Positions 9,305 to 18,015 of a DNA stretch of 64,000 nucleotides are shown one piece after another (within the stretch, counting starts at the first letter, position 1; every line of letters starts with the position of its first letter). The stretch is from an uncultured Reyranella sp. (lineage in GTDB: Bacteria > Pseudomonadota > Alphaproteobacteria > Reyranellales > Reyranellaceae), in NCBI RefSeq assembly GCF_945957355.1, contig NZ_CAMFKM010000010.1:62001-126000 (forward strand). The letters run 5' to 3'. The notes under the pieces were generated by a model. It was not told where the DNA came from and ran no database searches. It saw only the letters and a list, made by a program, of their open reading frames with translations. A program made the position numbers and the translations under genes.

Positions 9305-10021
9305 ATGCGCACCGAGGATATCGAGTACCACGCCGACGGCGTCCGCATGGTCGGGCAGTATGTGGTGGATGACGGCAAGCCCGGCCGCCGTGCCGGGGTG
9401 CTGGTCTGCCACGAGGGGCCGGGCCTCGCAGACCATACGAAGAAGATCGCCGCGCGCCTCGCCGGCCTGGGCTATGCCGCCTTCGCGATGGACTATCATG
9501 GCGACGGCAAGCCGCTTCCCGATCCCAGCCAGACGATGGCGCGACTGCAGCCCTGGATGGCCGACCCGACGGGCATCCGCACCCGTGCGCTGGCGGCCCT
9601 CGACGTGCTGAGAGCGCAGAATGAAGTGGATCCGGCGCACCTCGCGGCCATCGGCTACTGCTTCGGTGGCACCACCGCGCTCGAGATCGCGCGCAGCGGC
9701 GCCGACGTGAAGGCCGTCGTGGGCTTCCATTCCGGCCTCGCGACCGCCCGGCCGCAGGATGCGGCGAACATCAAGGCAAAGGTGCTGGTCTGCATCGGCG
9801 CCGACGATCCGATCATTCCACCGGAGCAGCGCCTGGCCTTCGAGAAGGAAATGAAGTCGGCCGCCATCGACTGGCGACTCCAGGTCTACGGCGGTGCCGG
9901 TCACAGCTTCACCAACCCGGCTGCCGATTCGCGCGGCATGAAGGGCTTCTTCTATCATGAGGCCACCGACCGCCGCTCATGGAACGCCATGATCGAGCTG
10001 TTCGGCGAGACGCTGAACTAG
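9305..10021 (+). CDS. Dienelactone hydrolase family protein
   Basis: A 238-residue alpha/beta hydrolase of the dienelactone hydrolase group, with the family's Cys nucleophile in GYCFGG near residue 118 instead of GxSxG, a conserved DYHGDG segment near 63, acidic GADDPIIP and His in GAGHSFTNP. Start ATG follows ATCGGAGGAAACC. The natural substrate may be a lactone or other ester. A binding-protein gene follows 27 bp downstream. Confidence 0.9.
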   Translation: MRTEDIEYHADGVRMVGQYVVDDGKPGRRAGVLVCHEGPGLADHTKKIAARLAGLGYAAFAMDYHGDGKPLPDPSQTMARLQPWMADPTGIRTRALAALDVLRAQNEVDPAHLAAIGYCFGGTTALEIARSGADVKAVVGFHSGLATARPQDAANIKAKVLVCIGADDPIIPPEQRLAFEKEMKSAAIDWRLQVYGGAGHSFTNPAADSRGMKGFFYHEATDRRSWNAMIELFGETLN

Positions 10022-10048
10022 AAGCGCAGAAACAAAGGAGGACTCGAG

Positions 10049-11023
10049 ATGAAACGTCGCCAACTGATCGTGGCGGGTGCGGTAGCGCTTGCGGCCCCGT
10101 CGGTCGCCCGAGCGCAAGGCAGGTTTCCCGAGCGGACGATCCGTTTCGTCATTCCCTTCGCGCCGGGTGGACCCACGGACATCATCGGCCGCATGGTCGC
10201 CGACAAGCTCACCGCGATCCTCGGCCAGCAGGTGATCGTCGACAACAAGGCGGGGGCGGCCGGCTCCATCGGCGCGGTCGACGTGAAGAATGCCAAGCCT
10301 GATGGCTACACGCTGCTCTGCGCGCCCTCCTCCACCCATGCGATCAATCCGACGGCCTTCGTGAAGCCAGCCTATGACGCGGTGAAGGACTTCACGCCGA
10401 TCGCCTCGATCTGCGTCAACCCGCTGGTTCTGGTGGCCCGGCCCGACATGCCCGACACGGTGATGGGCCTGGTCGAGCTGATGAAGAAGAACCCCAGCAA
10501 ATACTCCTACGGTTCCTCGGGCGCCGGCTCGATCATCAATCTCGCCGGCGAGTACTTCAAGCGCGAGGTCGGCGGCATGGATGTCGAGCACATCCCCTAC
10601 AAGGGCTCGATGCCGGCGCTGCAGGACATGATGAGCGGCCAGACCGCCTGGATGTTCGAGACCTTCAGCACGACGCTGCAGCTCCACAAGGCCGGCAAGG
10701 TCCGCATCCTTGCCTATGCCTATTCCAAGCGGGCACCGATCGCCCCGGAAATCCCGACGATGATCGAGGCCGGTGTGAAGGGCTACGAAGCCTACACGTT
10801 CAACCTGATCCTGGGCCCTGCCAACGTGCCGAAGCCCGTGGTCGACGTGCTGGATCAGGCGTCGCGGCAGATGATGAAGGACCCCGCCACCATCAAGTTC
10901 CTGGAGAATATCGCCGCCGTCCCGACGACCGATACCTCGCCCGAAGTCACGGCGAAGTTCATCAAGGACGAGATCGCCAAATGGGCCCCGGTGATCCGCG
11001 AGGCCGGCGTCAAGATCGAGTAG
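10049..11023 (+). CDS. Tripartite tricarboxylate transporter substrate-binding protein (Bug family)
   Basis: A 324-residue periplasmic binding protein of the Bug/TctC family. It has a short signal with MKRRQLIVAGAVALAAP and likely cleavage near ARA (24). The family signature IRFVIPFAPGGPTDIIGR follows, then IVDNKAGAAGSIGA and YTLLCAPSSTHAINP. Such proteins bind small carboxylates, nicotinate or aromatic acids. No TctA/TctB membrane genes are next to it, so it must use a transporter elsewhere, as is usual for orphan Bug proteins. SD is AAAGGAGGA. Confidence 0.94.
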   Translation: MKRRQLIVAGAVALAAPSVARAQGRFPERTIRFVIPFAPGGPTDIIGRMVADKLTAILGQQVIVDNKAGAAGSIGAVDVKNAKPDGYTLLCAPSSTHAINPTAFVKPAYDAVKDFTPIASICVNPLVLVARPDMPDTVMGLVELMKKNPSKYSYGSSGAGSIINLAGEYFKREVGGMDVEHIPYKGSMPALQDMMSGQTAWMFETFSTTLQLHKAGKVRILAYAYSKRAPIAPEIPTMIEAGVKGYEAYTFNLILGPANVPKPVVDVLDQASRQMMKDPATIKFLENIAAVPTTDTSPEVTAKFIKDEIAKWAPVIREAGVKIE

Positions 11024-11032
11024 GGAGCGCCC

Positions 11033-11473
11033 TTAGCGGTAGCCGGCCGGCGGCGGCACGTTGCCGGGCGCCGGCGCGATCGGCGCCTGCTGCGGCATCT
11101 GGGCAGGCGTCGGCACGTTCGCGGCGCCGGGGCCTGTCCCTACGCCCGAGCCCGCCCCCTCGCTGGGGGAGGCAACGCGGCCCGGAGCATCCGCCCCAAT
11201 GTTGCTGATGTAGTAACCGGCCACGGCATTCGAATTGTCGCCCGCCGTCTTGGCGGGGACGTCGATGATGCCGACGCGGGCGCCGCTCTTGTCGATCCGG
11301 TAGCCTTCCGGATCCATCGGAAAGCCTTCGTTGTCGACACGCAGGCCGCCGGGCTGGACGCGATAGGCCGGGGGTGGCGTCGTCTCGCCATAGAGGGGCT
11401 GAGGCAGCGGATCGCAGGCTGCGAGCAGCGACACACCGAACGTCGCGGCCAGTAAACGTCTCGCAGCCATCAA
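11033..11473 (-). CDS. Putative lipoprotein of unknown function
   Basis: A 146-residue protein with a lipoprotein signal: RRLLAATFGVSLLAAC, lipobox LAAC with Cys20. The mature part is Pro/Gly/Ala-rich, containing GLRVDNEGFPMDPEGYRIDK, a run of acidic 'D-x-x-G' units similar to the C terminus of the neighbouring lipoprotein (YGFRYDGQGNRLDRNGN). It begins 6 bp after that gene, so both form an operon. No enzymatic motif is visible. Confidence 0.65.
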   Translation of the reverse strand: MMAARRLLAATFGVSLLAACDPLPQPLYGETTPPPAYRVQPGGLRVDNEGFPMDPEGYRIDKSGARVGIIDVPAKTAGDNSNAVAGYYISNIGADAPGRVASPSEGAGSGVGTGPGAANVPTPAQMPQQAPIAPAPGNVPPPAGYR

Positions 11474-11479
11474 GCCCCC

Positions 11480-12088
11480 TCATCGTACGGTCGACTGCGG
11501 GCTGATGATGTTGCCGTTGCGGTCGAGCCTGTTTCCCTGACCATCATAGCGGAAACCATACTCGTCGCGGAAGGCCTCAACGCCGGCGGGCGGGGTTGGC
11601 TGGTAGGCGACCGGCGGGGTGCTGTAGGTAGTGGTCGAGACCGTCGTAGCCGGGCCGTAATAGGTCGGGGCGGCCGGAGCCGTCATGTAGTAAGTGGTTG
11701 TCGAGTAAGGGGCGGACGGTGCGGGAACCGCCGTCACGTAGGCCTGGTCGCGGTAGCGGCGGGCCTCGATTTCACGCCCCACGCAACGATCGTATGCCGG
11801 GCTGCCGGGTGTCAGGCCGTAGGAATAGCAGGCATTGCGGGCATCGGCGTCGAGGCTGGCGACCGTATAGCCGACCGGGACTCGGCCCTGCGCACGGGCA
11901 GCGGCCTCGCGCGAGACGCAGCGATTGTAGCTGTCGCTGCCCGGACGGAACCCATAGTCCATACAGGCCTGTTCGGAACTGCTCACCGCATAGGGGGTGC
12001 TGGCCGTGCGGGTTTCGTAGGTCGTGCTGCTGCAGGCGGCGGCCAGCAGACCCAGTGATGCGGCGGCCAAAAGCTTCGGGGCGTTCAT
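11480..12088 (-). CDS. Putative lipoprotein with duplicated Cys motif
   Basis: A 202-residue lipoprotein: hydrophobic signal and lipobox LAAAC with Cys19. Two copies of a 16-residue unit follow, C-x3-G-x2-PGS-x2-Y-x2-C, at 42-57 and 87-102, each followed by V-x-RE. The two Cys pairs could form disulfides in the periplasm. The middle is Tyr/Thr/Pro-rich and the end is YDGQGNRLDRNGN. SD is AGGAGGAA. A small hairpin (arms 12103-12109 and 12113-12119) lies directly upstream of the SD and could affect translation. Function unknown. Confidence 0.7.
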   Translation of the reverse strand: MNAPKLLAAASLGLLAAACSSTTYETRTASTPYAVSSSEQACMDYGFRPGSDSYNRCVSREAAARAQGRVPVGYTVASLDADARNACYSYGLTPGSPAYDRCVGREIEARRYRDQAYVTAVPAPSAPYSTTTYYMTAPAAPTYYGPATTVSTTTYSTPPVAYQPTPPAGVEAFRDEYGFRYDGQGNRLDRNGNIISPQSTVR

Positions 12089-12165
12089 CGAGGGTTCCTC
12101 CTCCAGGAAAAATTCCTGGCCTCAGAACGTGGAATCTGGCGGCGGGTTGCAGGTTCCTGCCCGGC

Positions 12166-13854
12166 TCACGCAGTCTTCCCGACCGCTCCGTCCCTCAGTT
12201 CACGCCGCAGGATCTTGCCGACATTGGTCTTTGGCAGCTCGGACCGGAACTCGATGTACTTCGGCCGCTTGTAGCCGGTCAGCTCGTCGTGACAGTAGGC
12301 GGCCAGTGCCTCCCTGGTGAGGTTGGGGTCCTTCTTCACCACGAAAAGCATCACCGCTTCGCCGGAATTCGCGTCGGGGACGCCGACCACCGCGCATTCG
12401 AGCACGCCGGGATGGGCCGCGACGACCTCCTCGACCTCGTTGGGATAGACGTTGAAGCCCGAGACCAGGATCATGTCCTTCTTGCGATCCACGATCTTCG
12501 TGTAGCCGCGTTCGTCCATGATGCCGACGTCGCCTGACTTGAAGAAGCCGTCCGGCGTCATGACCTTCGCGGTCTCCTCCGGTTGCTGCCAGTAGTCCCG
12601 CATGACCTGCGGCCCACGGATCGCGATCTCGCCGCGCTCTCCCAGCGGCACGTCCTTGCCGGCATCGTCGAGGATGCGGATCTCGACGTTGGGCAATGGC
12701 AGTCCGATCGTGCCGGTATAGACCTCGGAGTCCGTGGGATTGCAGGTGACGCCGGCCGAAGTCTCGCTGAGGCCGTAGCCCTCGCAGATCGGACAGCCGG
12801 TGACGGCGAGCCACTTCTTCGCCACGGCCTCCTGTACCGCTGTACCGCCGCCGTTCGAAATGACCAGCTCGGAGAAGTCGAGCTTCGCGAACTCCGCATT
12901 GTTGGCGAGCCCGTTGAAGAGCGTGTTCACGGCCGGGAAGATGTTGATCTTGTACTTTGCCAGATCCTTGATCGTGCCGGCCAGATCGCGCGGATTGGGA
13001 ATCAGGATGTTGAGCGCGCCGGTGCGCATGCCGAGCAGACCGCAGGTCACGAACGCGAACACGTGATAAAGCGGCAGGGCGCAGACGATGGTGGTCTGGC
13101 CGCTGATCTTCCGGCGATGCAGGCCGGGCTGCATCCAGGCTTCCGAGGCCAGCAGGTTGGCGACCAGCGTGCGATGCAGCAGGGTCGCGCCCTTCGACAC
13201 GCCGGTCGTGCCGCCCGTGTACTGGAGGACGGCGACATCCTCGGGACCGAGTTGCGGCTTCTGCAGCATCATGCTGCGGCCGGCGCTCACGGCGTCGTTG
13301 AACGTCACATGGCCGGGCAGCGACCACGCCGGCACCATCCTGCGCATCGTGCGGACGACGAAGTTGACGATCAGGCCTTTCGGAAAACCAAGGAGATCGC
13401 CCATGGACGCGACAACGACGTGCTTGATGTCGGTGTGGGCGACGGCCTGCTGCAGGGTGGTCGCGAAGTTCTCGAGGAGAATGACGGCCTCGGCGCCGGA
13501 GTCCTTCAGCTGATGCTCGAGTTCGCGGGCGGTATAGAGCGGGTTGACGTTGACGGCGATGAAGCCTGCCCGCAGCACGGCGGCAACCGCTACCGGATAC
13601 TGAAGCACGTTCGGCATCATGATGGCGACGCGCGCGCCGCGCTTCAGGCCCCTGCCCTGCAGCCATGCCGCCAAGGCGCTCGACAGGGAGTCGATTTCGC
13701 CGAAGGTGAGCGCCTTGCCCATGCAGACATAGGCGTGCTTTTCGCGATACTTCGAGAAGCTTTCCTCGAACAGGGCGACCACGCTGGCATAGGCCGTCGG
13801 ATCGATGTCCGCCGGCACGCCCGGCGGATAGTTCTTGAGCCAGAAGCGGTCCAC
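12166..13854 (-). CDS. fadD: Long-chain fatty-acid-CoA ligase
   Basis: Activates fatty acids to acyl-CoA using ATP. The 562-residue ANL-superfamily enzyme has the P-loop YTGGTTGVSKGA, GYGLSETSAG, the hinge-region FKSGDVGIMDERGYTKIVDR, DMILVSGFNVYPNEVEEV and the catalytic Lys in KTNVGKILRREL; these match the E. coli FadD pattern closely. Start is the GTG at 13854, preceded by GGGAGAG; a longer frame to 14232 runs antisense-like through the phasin and was rejected. Lies downstream of phasin and DUF445 genes, consistent with a lipid or polyhydroxyalkanoate role. Confidence 0.95.
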   Translation of the reverse strand: MDRFWLKNYPPGVPADIDPTAYASVVALFEESFSKYREKHAYVCMGKALTFGEIDSLSSALAAWLQGRGLKRGARVAIMMPNVLQYPVAVAAVLRAGFIAVNVNPLYTARELEHQLKDSGAEAVILLENFATTLQQAVAHTDIKHVVVASMGDLLGFPKGLIVNFVVRTMRRMVPAWSLPGHVTFNDAVSAGRSMMLQKPQLGPEDVAVLQYTGGTTGVSKGATLLHRTLVANLLASEAWMQPGLHRRKISGQTTIVCALPLYHVFAFVTCGLLGMRTGALNILIPNPRDLAGTIKDLAKYKINIFPAVNTLFNGLANNAEFAKLDFSELVISNGGGTAVQEAVAKKWLAVTGCPICEGYGLSETSAGVTCNPTDSEVYTGTIGLPLPNVEIRILDDAGKDVPLGERGEIAIRGPQVMRDYWQQPEETAKVMTPDGFFKSGDVGIMDERGYTKIVDRKKDMILVSGFNVYPNEVEEVVAAHPGVLECAVVGVPDANSGEAVMLFVVKKDPNLTREALAAYCHDELTGYKRPKYIEFRSELPKTNVGKILRRELRDGAVGKTA

Positions 13855-13934
13855 ACCGTCTCTCCCGGAGTCTCTCCGGCATCCGCAAGGTGGTGCGCTC
13901 GCCTGCGCGCCACCCCAGGTTGCCCTCGCTCCCG

Positions 13935-14360
13935 CTACGACTTCTTCTCGACCGAAGCGCGGATTTCCTCGTAGGATTCCTTCATCCGGTCCTGAACGAT
14001 CTTGAAGGCCTCGGTGCTCGACTTCTGAACCAGTTCGGCAATGTCGCGGGTGTTGGCGATCGCCGCTTCCATCGCCTTCTTGGCGAACTCGGCCTGCTTG
14101 GCCAGTACGTCCTGAGGATTGCCACCCGGCTTGTAGGACTGCGCCATCTCGGCCATGTCCTTCATGGCGGCCTCGAAGATCTCCTTCTGCTTGTGCGCGA
14201 TCCCGCTCGCACCTTCGGCCATCGCCTGCCACGACTTGTTCATGGCTTCCAGGTTCTTCTGGTGGTGCTCCATGAACTTCGTCATGTCGAAGGGCGCCAC
14301 CTTGAGCTGCTCGCCGAACTTCTTGAACATGTCGGTGAAGGCTTGCGCTTGATCGGCCAT
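13935..14360 (-). CDS. Phasin family protein
   Basis: A 141-residue, all-helical amphipathic protein of the phasin family: FDMTKFMEHHQKNLEAMNKSWQAMAEGASGIAHKQ and a C-terminal helix NTRDIAELVQKSSTEAFKIVQDR are typical. Phasins coat polyhydroxyalkanoate granules. ATG 14360 follows GGAGG. It sits between fadD and DUF445 on the same strand. No PHA synthase is in the window, so storage is inferred only from the family. Confidence 0.92.
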   Translation of the reverse strand: MADQAQAFTDMFKKFGEQLKVAPFDMTKFMEHHQKNLEAMNKSWQAMAEGASGIAHKQKEIFEAAMKDMAEMAQSYKPGGNPQDVLAKQAEFAKKAMEAAIANTRDIAELVQKSSTEAFKIVQDRMKESYEEIRASVEKKS

Positions 14361-14375
14361 CCGAACCTCCTGTGG

Positions 14376-15647
14376 TTACAGGTGCAGCTTCAACCCCTGC
14401 TCCAGCGCGTGCAAGGCCAATCCGGCCAACCCGCCGATCATCGCCCCGTTGAACCGGATGTATTGCAGGTCGCGTCCAACCGTCAGCTCGATGCGGCCGA
14501 TCAGCACATCGATGTCCCAGGACTTCACCTGATCGGCAATGAAGCGGCCGACCCCGCTCTTCTGGCCCTGCACGAAATCCGCGAGGAGCCGCACCATGCC
14601 GCGGTTGATCTCGGCGCGGATCGCGGGATCGCGCGCCAGCTGGCTGCCGACATCGACCAGCATTCCCTCGAGCTGCCGACGAACATGACTGTCCTCGGCA
14701 CGCGCATCCTGCTCGAGGAAGGACCGCACACTTTCCCAGGCACCCTCGGCCAGGGCCACAATCTCCGGTCGCGCCAACAGATCGCGCTTCAGACTCTCGG
14801 CGCGTCGCGCAAAGGAGACGGATGTTCTCAGGCGCTCGATGAAGCCCGTAACGAAACTGTCGAATTCCTGTCGCAGGGGATGGCTCCCGTCGGCGCGCGC
14901 ATCCCTGATGAAGGCCGTGGTCGAAGCGACGATCTTGCGCAGCAGGTAGGCATCGGCGCGATATAGATTGAACAGCGCCGGCAACTCCTGCCGGATTTTC
15001 TCGCGCATCGCCGCCAGCGTCTCTTCGTTGGCAAGCACCTTCTCCAGCGCCACCAGCAGCTCGTCGAGCAGGCGCTGATGACGGCCCTTCTCGGTGACCG
15101 CGCTCAACAGCCCGGCTGCCAAGGGGGCGAGTTCCAGCCGCTGCAGCTCCGCCATCGCCCGCTGGCCGAGGAAAGCCTTCAGACCGGATTGATCGACCGC
15201 GGACAAGGTCTGCGGCACGAGGCGCAGGATAAAGCCCGCAAGCGCGGCGCTGCGGCTGCGGTCGCTCAGCCAGTCGGCCACCAGGGCGGCGAAATCAACC
15301 TCGCGCAGCCGCGCCTCGACCGGCTGGGGCGCGAGGAAATTCGTCTCGATGAATTCGCCGAGGTTCTCCGCGATGCGGTGGCGATTGCGCGGCACGATCG
15401 CGGTGTGCGGGATCGGCAGACCCAGCGGTCGGCGAAACAGGGCAACGACGGCATACCAGTCGGCCAGCCCGCCCACCGTAGCTGCCGCCGCGAAGGCCGC
15501 GACATACCCCCAGGCCCAGTGAAGAGGCTCGTAGTGCCGCGCTACGACGAACAGCGCAGCGGTCGCCACCAGTAGCAGCGTCGCCGCGAGCTTGACCCGC
15601 CGCAGCGAACGGGCACGCGCCGCGTCGCGGTTCAAAGGCTCGCCCAC
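14376..15647 (-). CDS. DUF445 family inner-membrane protein
   Basis: A 423-residue DUF445 (YjiN-like) membrane protein. There are two N-terminal membrane segments (LAATLLLVATAALFVVA and YVAAFAAAATVGGLADWYAVV), the conserved ADWYAVVALFRRPLG and IPHTAIVPRNRHRIAENLGEF, a long helical domain, and a C-terminal hydrophobic end with IRFNGAMIGGLAGL. I chose GTG 15647 (SD GGAGG) instead of the longer frame to 15728. The phasin begins 15 bp after the stop. Function of the family is unknown. Confidence 0.88.
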   Translation of the reverse strand: MGEPLNRDAARARSLRRVKLAATLLLVATAALFVVARHYEPLHWAWGYVAAFAAAATVGGLADWYAVVALFRRPLGLPIPHTAIVPRNRHRIAENLGEFIETNFLAPQPVEARLREVDFAALVADWLSDRSRSAALAGFILRLVPQTLSAVDQSGLKAFLGQRAMAELQRLELAPLAAGLLSAVTEKGRHQRLLDELLVALEKVLANEETLAAMREKIRQELPALFNLYRADAYLLRKIVASTTAFIRDARADGSHPLRQEFDSFVTGFIERLRTSVSFARRAESLKRDLLARPEIVALAEGAWESVRSFLEQDARAEDSHVRRQLEGMLVDVGSQLARDPAIRAEINRGMVRLLADFVQGQKSGVGRFIADQVKSWDIDVLIGRIELTVGRDLQYIRFNGAMIGGLAGLALHALEQGLKLHL

Positions 15648-15818
15648 ACGCCCTCCTTCACCATGCCATCCATCCGGTATCACGACGGGCAAACGCAACT
15701 GGCAGCGGGCCGTTTCGCGCCATGACACGTCGCTCGTGCCCGTGCCCCCGTCCCTGTGGCGAGAGGCCGAAGTTTCTGTCCTATACTCCCATCACCGTTG
15801 TCCCGGGAGGAAGAAGCC

Positions 15819-16709
15819 ATGAAGGTCGGTTATATCGGTGTCGGAAACATGGGCGGCCCCATGTGCCGCAACCTCATCAAGCGCAGCAATCATTCGGTCA
15901 CGGTGTTCGACCTGAACCCTGACGCGGTGAAAACCTGCACCGATCTCGGCGCGAGCGCGGCCAAGTCCGTCGCCGAGGTGACCCGGGGCGCCGACATCGT
16001 CATGACGTCGCTCCCCATGCCGCGCGACGTCGAGGCCGTCACCCTGGGCGAGGACGGCATTCTGGCGAATGCCGCCAAGGGCCAGACCTATATCGACCTC
16101 AGCACCAATGCGCCCTCGATGGTGAAGAAGATCGGTGCCGCCATGGCAGCCAAGGGCATCGCCATGCTCGACGCGCCGGTGAGCGGCGGCACGGTCGGCG
16201 CCGAGGCTGCGACCATCGCCATCATGGTGGGTGGCGACAAGAAGGTGTTCGACGACGCCCTGCCGGTGCTGCAGTCGTTCAGCGCCAATGTGATCCACAT
16301 GGGCGAACTCGGCACCGGTACGGTCGCCAAGCTCGTGAACAACATGATGGCCTTCTGCAACGCCGCGGCCGCCGCCGAAGGGCTGATGCTGGGCGTCACG
16401 GCAGGACTCGACCCACAGAAGCTCGTCCAGGTGATCGCGAGCTCGAGCGGCAATTCGTCGGTGTTCAAGTCGTTCTCGGAGCGCGCCCTTTCGGGCCAGT
16501 TCTCGCCGCCGTCCTTCGCCCTCAACCTGGCGCACAAGGACCTGCACCTCGCGATGGAACTGGCCGACGAACTGGACGTGCCTCTGCCGCAGGGTTCTGC
16601 GACGCACAACCTGCAACGCATGGCCCGGCGCATGGGCCTCGGCAACAACGACAGTTCGGCGATCCTGCAGGTCTACGAGTCGGTGCTGAAGAAGACCGTG
16701 AAGCCGTAG
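15819..16709 (+). CDS. NAD(P)-dependent oxidoreductase, 3-hydroxyisobutyrate dehydrogenase family
   Basis: A 296-residue beta-hydroxyacid dehydrogenase: Rossmann motif GYIGVGNMGGPM at 4-15, substrate motif DAPVSGGTVGAE near 119, and the catalytic Lys in GTVAKLVNNMM near 170. It oxidises a 3-hydroxyacid (3-hydroxyisobutyrate, tartronate semialdehyde or similar). ATG 15819 follows GGGAGGAAG; a good -10 (TATACT, 15782-15787) lies upstream. Converges on the hydrolase at 16737 across a remnant of the 122-bp repeat. Confidence 0.93.
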   Translation: MKVGYIGVGNMGGPMCRNLIKRSNHSVTVFDLNPDAVKTCTDLGASAAKSVAEVTRGADIVMTSLPMPRDVEAVTLGEDGILANAAKGQTYIDLSTNAPSMVKKIGAAMAAKGIAMLDAPVSGGTVGAEAATIAIMVGGDKKVFDDALPVLQSFSANVIHMGELGTGTVAKLVNNMMAFCNAAAAAEGLMLGVTAGLDPQKLVQVIASSSGNSSVFKSFSERALSGQFSPPSFALNLAHKDLHLAMELADELDVPLPQGSATHNLQRMARRMGLGNNDSSAILQVYESVLKKTVKP

Positions 16710-16716
16710 CTAACTC

Positions 16717-16731
16717 CGGTCGAGACGACGG
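16717..16731. repeat. 15-bp end of the 122-bp palindromic repeat (solo arm)
   Basis: CGGTCGAGACGACGG is identical to the right ends of the elements at 49542-49663 and 58224-58345. Here only one arm is present, in the 27-bp gap between convergent genes, so it looks like a remnant or minimal copy. Confidence 0.6.
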
Positions 16732-16736
16732 GCGCT

Positions 16737-17339
16737 CTAGGAGAGATGCTTCGCAATCAGGCGCGCAACGTGGTCGGCATGGGTGCTGGCCACGTCGTGG
16801 TCGCCGCCCGGGACAATTTCCAGATGCGCGTTCGGCAGGCGGGACGCGAGATGCTGGCCGACCGCCACAGGACTGATCGCATCCCTGTCGCCCCAGATCA
16901 GCAGCGTTGGCGCCGCGATCTTCTCGACCGGGAGCGGCGCCGAACTGCGGACATCGGTGATCCACGCCGCCGCCTTCGGGAACGACCTGCGATAGTCCGC
17001 CCGCCACTCCGAGGCGCCCAACCCTTCCATGTCCACGCCGCCTGACGTCACGCAGAGGACCAGCCGGCGCACGAGCCCAGGATGCTCCAGCGCGATCTGC
17101 GCCGCCAGCACGCCGCCCATCGACTGCGCAACGAGGTCGACCGGACCGTCCATCTTGGCCGTGACCAGCCGCTTCAGGTCGTCGAGGCCACGGATCGCCG
17201 GATCGTGCGGCTGGTCGCCGAGGCCGGGCCAGCCGAAATGCTGCTTGGGCCAGTCCGCCGGCAGGGCCGCATCGACCGCCTTCCAGAAGTGTGGCGATCC
17301 GCCGGCGCCGGGCAGGAACAGGATCCTGGTCGTCGTCAT
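16737..17339 (-). CDS. Alpha/beta hydrolase
   Basis: A compact 200-residue hydrolase with Ser in AQSMGG near residue 69, Asp in WGDRDAISP and His in GGDHDV near 180. The lack of a cap domain and FLPGAGGSPHFWKAV at the start fit RBBP9/YdeN-like or small esterases. The ATG at 17339 is 2 bp after the GST stop, so the genes are co-transcribed; a longer reading frame upstream overlaps GST and is unlikely. Confidence 0.88.
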   Translation of the reverse strand: MTTTRILFLPGAGGSPHFWKAVDAALPADWPKQHFGWPGLGDQPHDPAIRGLDDLKRLVTAKMDGPVDLVAQSMGGVLAAQIALEHPGLVRRLVLCVTSGGVDMEGLGASEWRADYRRSFPKAAAWITDVRSSAPLPVEKIAAPTLLIWGDRDAISPVAVGQHLASRLPNAHLEIVPGGDHDVASTHADHVARLIAKHLS

Positions 17340-17341
17340 GA

Positions 17342-17989
17342 TCAGAGCCCCAGCTTGCTCATGAAGGGGGGCAGGGTGCGCCCGATCGACAGGAGGTAGC
17401 GTCCCATCGCGCCCGCAACCTGCCGCACCGCCGGCCGCGCGCTCATGCGGTCCCGCCAGGCATGAAGCCGGGTCAGACCCGCCGGGACCGGCGCACCCAT
17501 CCGCTCGCCGAAGAGCTGCGCCATGTAGAAAGCGATGTCGGCATAACTGTAGGCGCCGGCGATCCACTCCTGCCCGCCGATCGTGCGCTCCATCTCTTCG
17601 TAAAAGCGTGCCGCCGCATCGTGGGCGCCCGGCGCCCGGGCATCGCTCATCAGCCGGACGACGTGCGGGAAATAGACCTCATCGGACTTGTGCTCCAGCA
17701 GCCGCGCCCGGGCACGCGCCATCGGCTCCGACGGCCACAGGGCGGGATCGCGCTTCAGCGATTCCAGGTATTCGAAGATCTGCGTCGAATCGAAGAGCTC
17801 GAGGTCGCCGTCGATCAACACCGGCACCTGGCGCTTGGGATTGATGCGCACGACCTCGGGATGCTTCGGCTCGTAGAGCGTCTTCATCTCGAAGGGCACC
17901 ATTTCGAGGTCGAACGCGAAGCCTTTCTCGCGAAGGGCGATCTCGGCCTTGGCGCCGAACATGCTGAGCGGACCGGAATAGAGCTTCAT
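17342..17989 (-). CDS. Glutathione S-transferase family protein
   Basis: A 215-residue GST: thioredoxin-like N-terminal domain with KLYSGPLSMFGAKAEIALREKG, the cis-Pro segment RQVPVLIDGD near 53 and FDSTQIFEYLES at the glutathione site, then a helical C-terminal domain. Probably detoxifies electrophiles or acts as a lyase/isomerase; specificity cannot be told. First gene of a two-gene operon with the hydrolase. Confidence 0.93.
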   Translation of the reverse strand: MKLYSGPLSMFGAKAEIALREKGFAFDLEMVPFEMKTLYEPKHPEVVRINPKRQVPVLIDGDLELFDSTQIFEYLESLKRDPALWPSEPMARARARLLEHKSDEVYFPHVVRLMSDARAPGAHDAAARFYEEMERTIGGQEWIAGAYSYADIAFYMAQLFGERMGAPVPAGLTRLHAWRDRMSARPAVRQVAGAMGRYLLSIGRTLPPFMSKLGL

Positions 17990-18015
17990 GTCCCCCCTTT
18001 ACGGCGCGGTGATTT

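Noticed and set aside
12103..12119. Hairpin CCAGGAA/TTCCTGG as a terminator for fadD
   Set aside because: No T-run follows and it sits directly at the ribosome site of the lipoprotein gene; kept only as a note for that gene.
12200..13888. A 562-codon frame on the minus strand inside fadD
   Set aside because: It is the same region in another frame; the fadD frame carries all ligase motifs.
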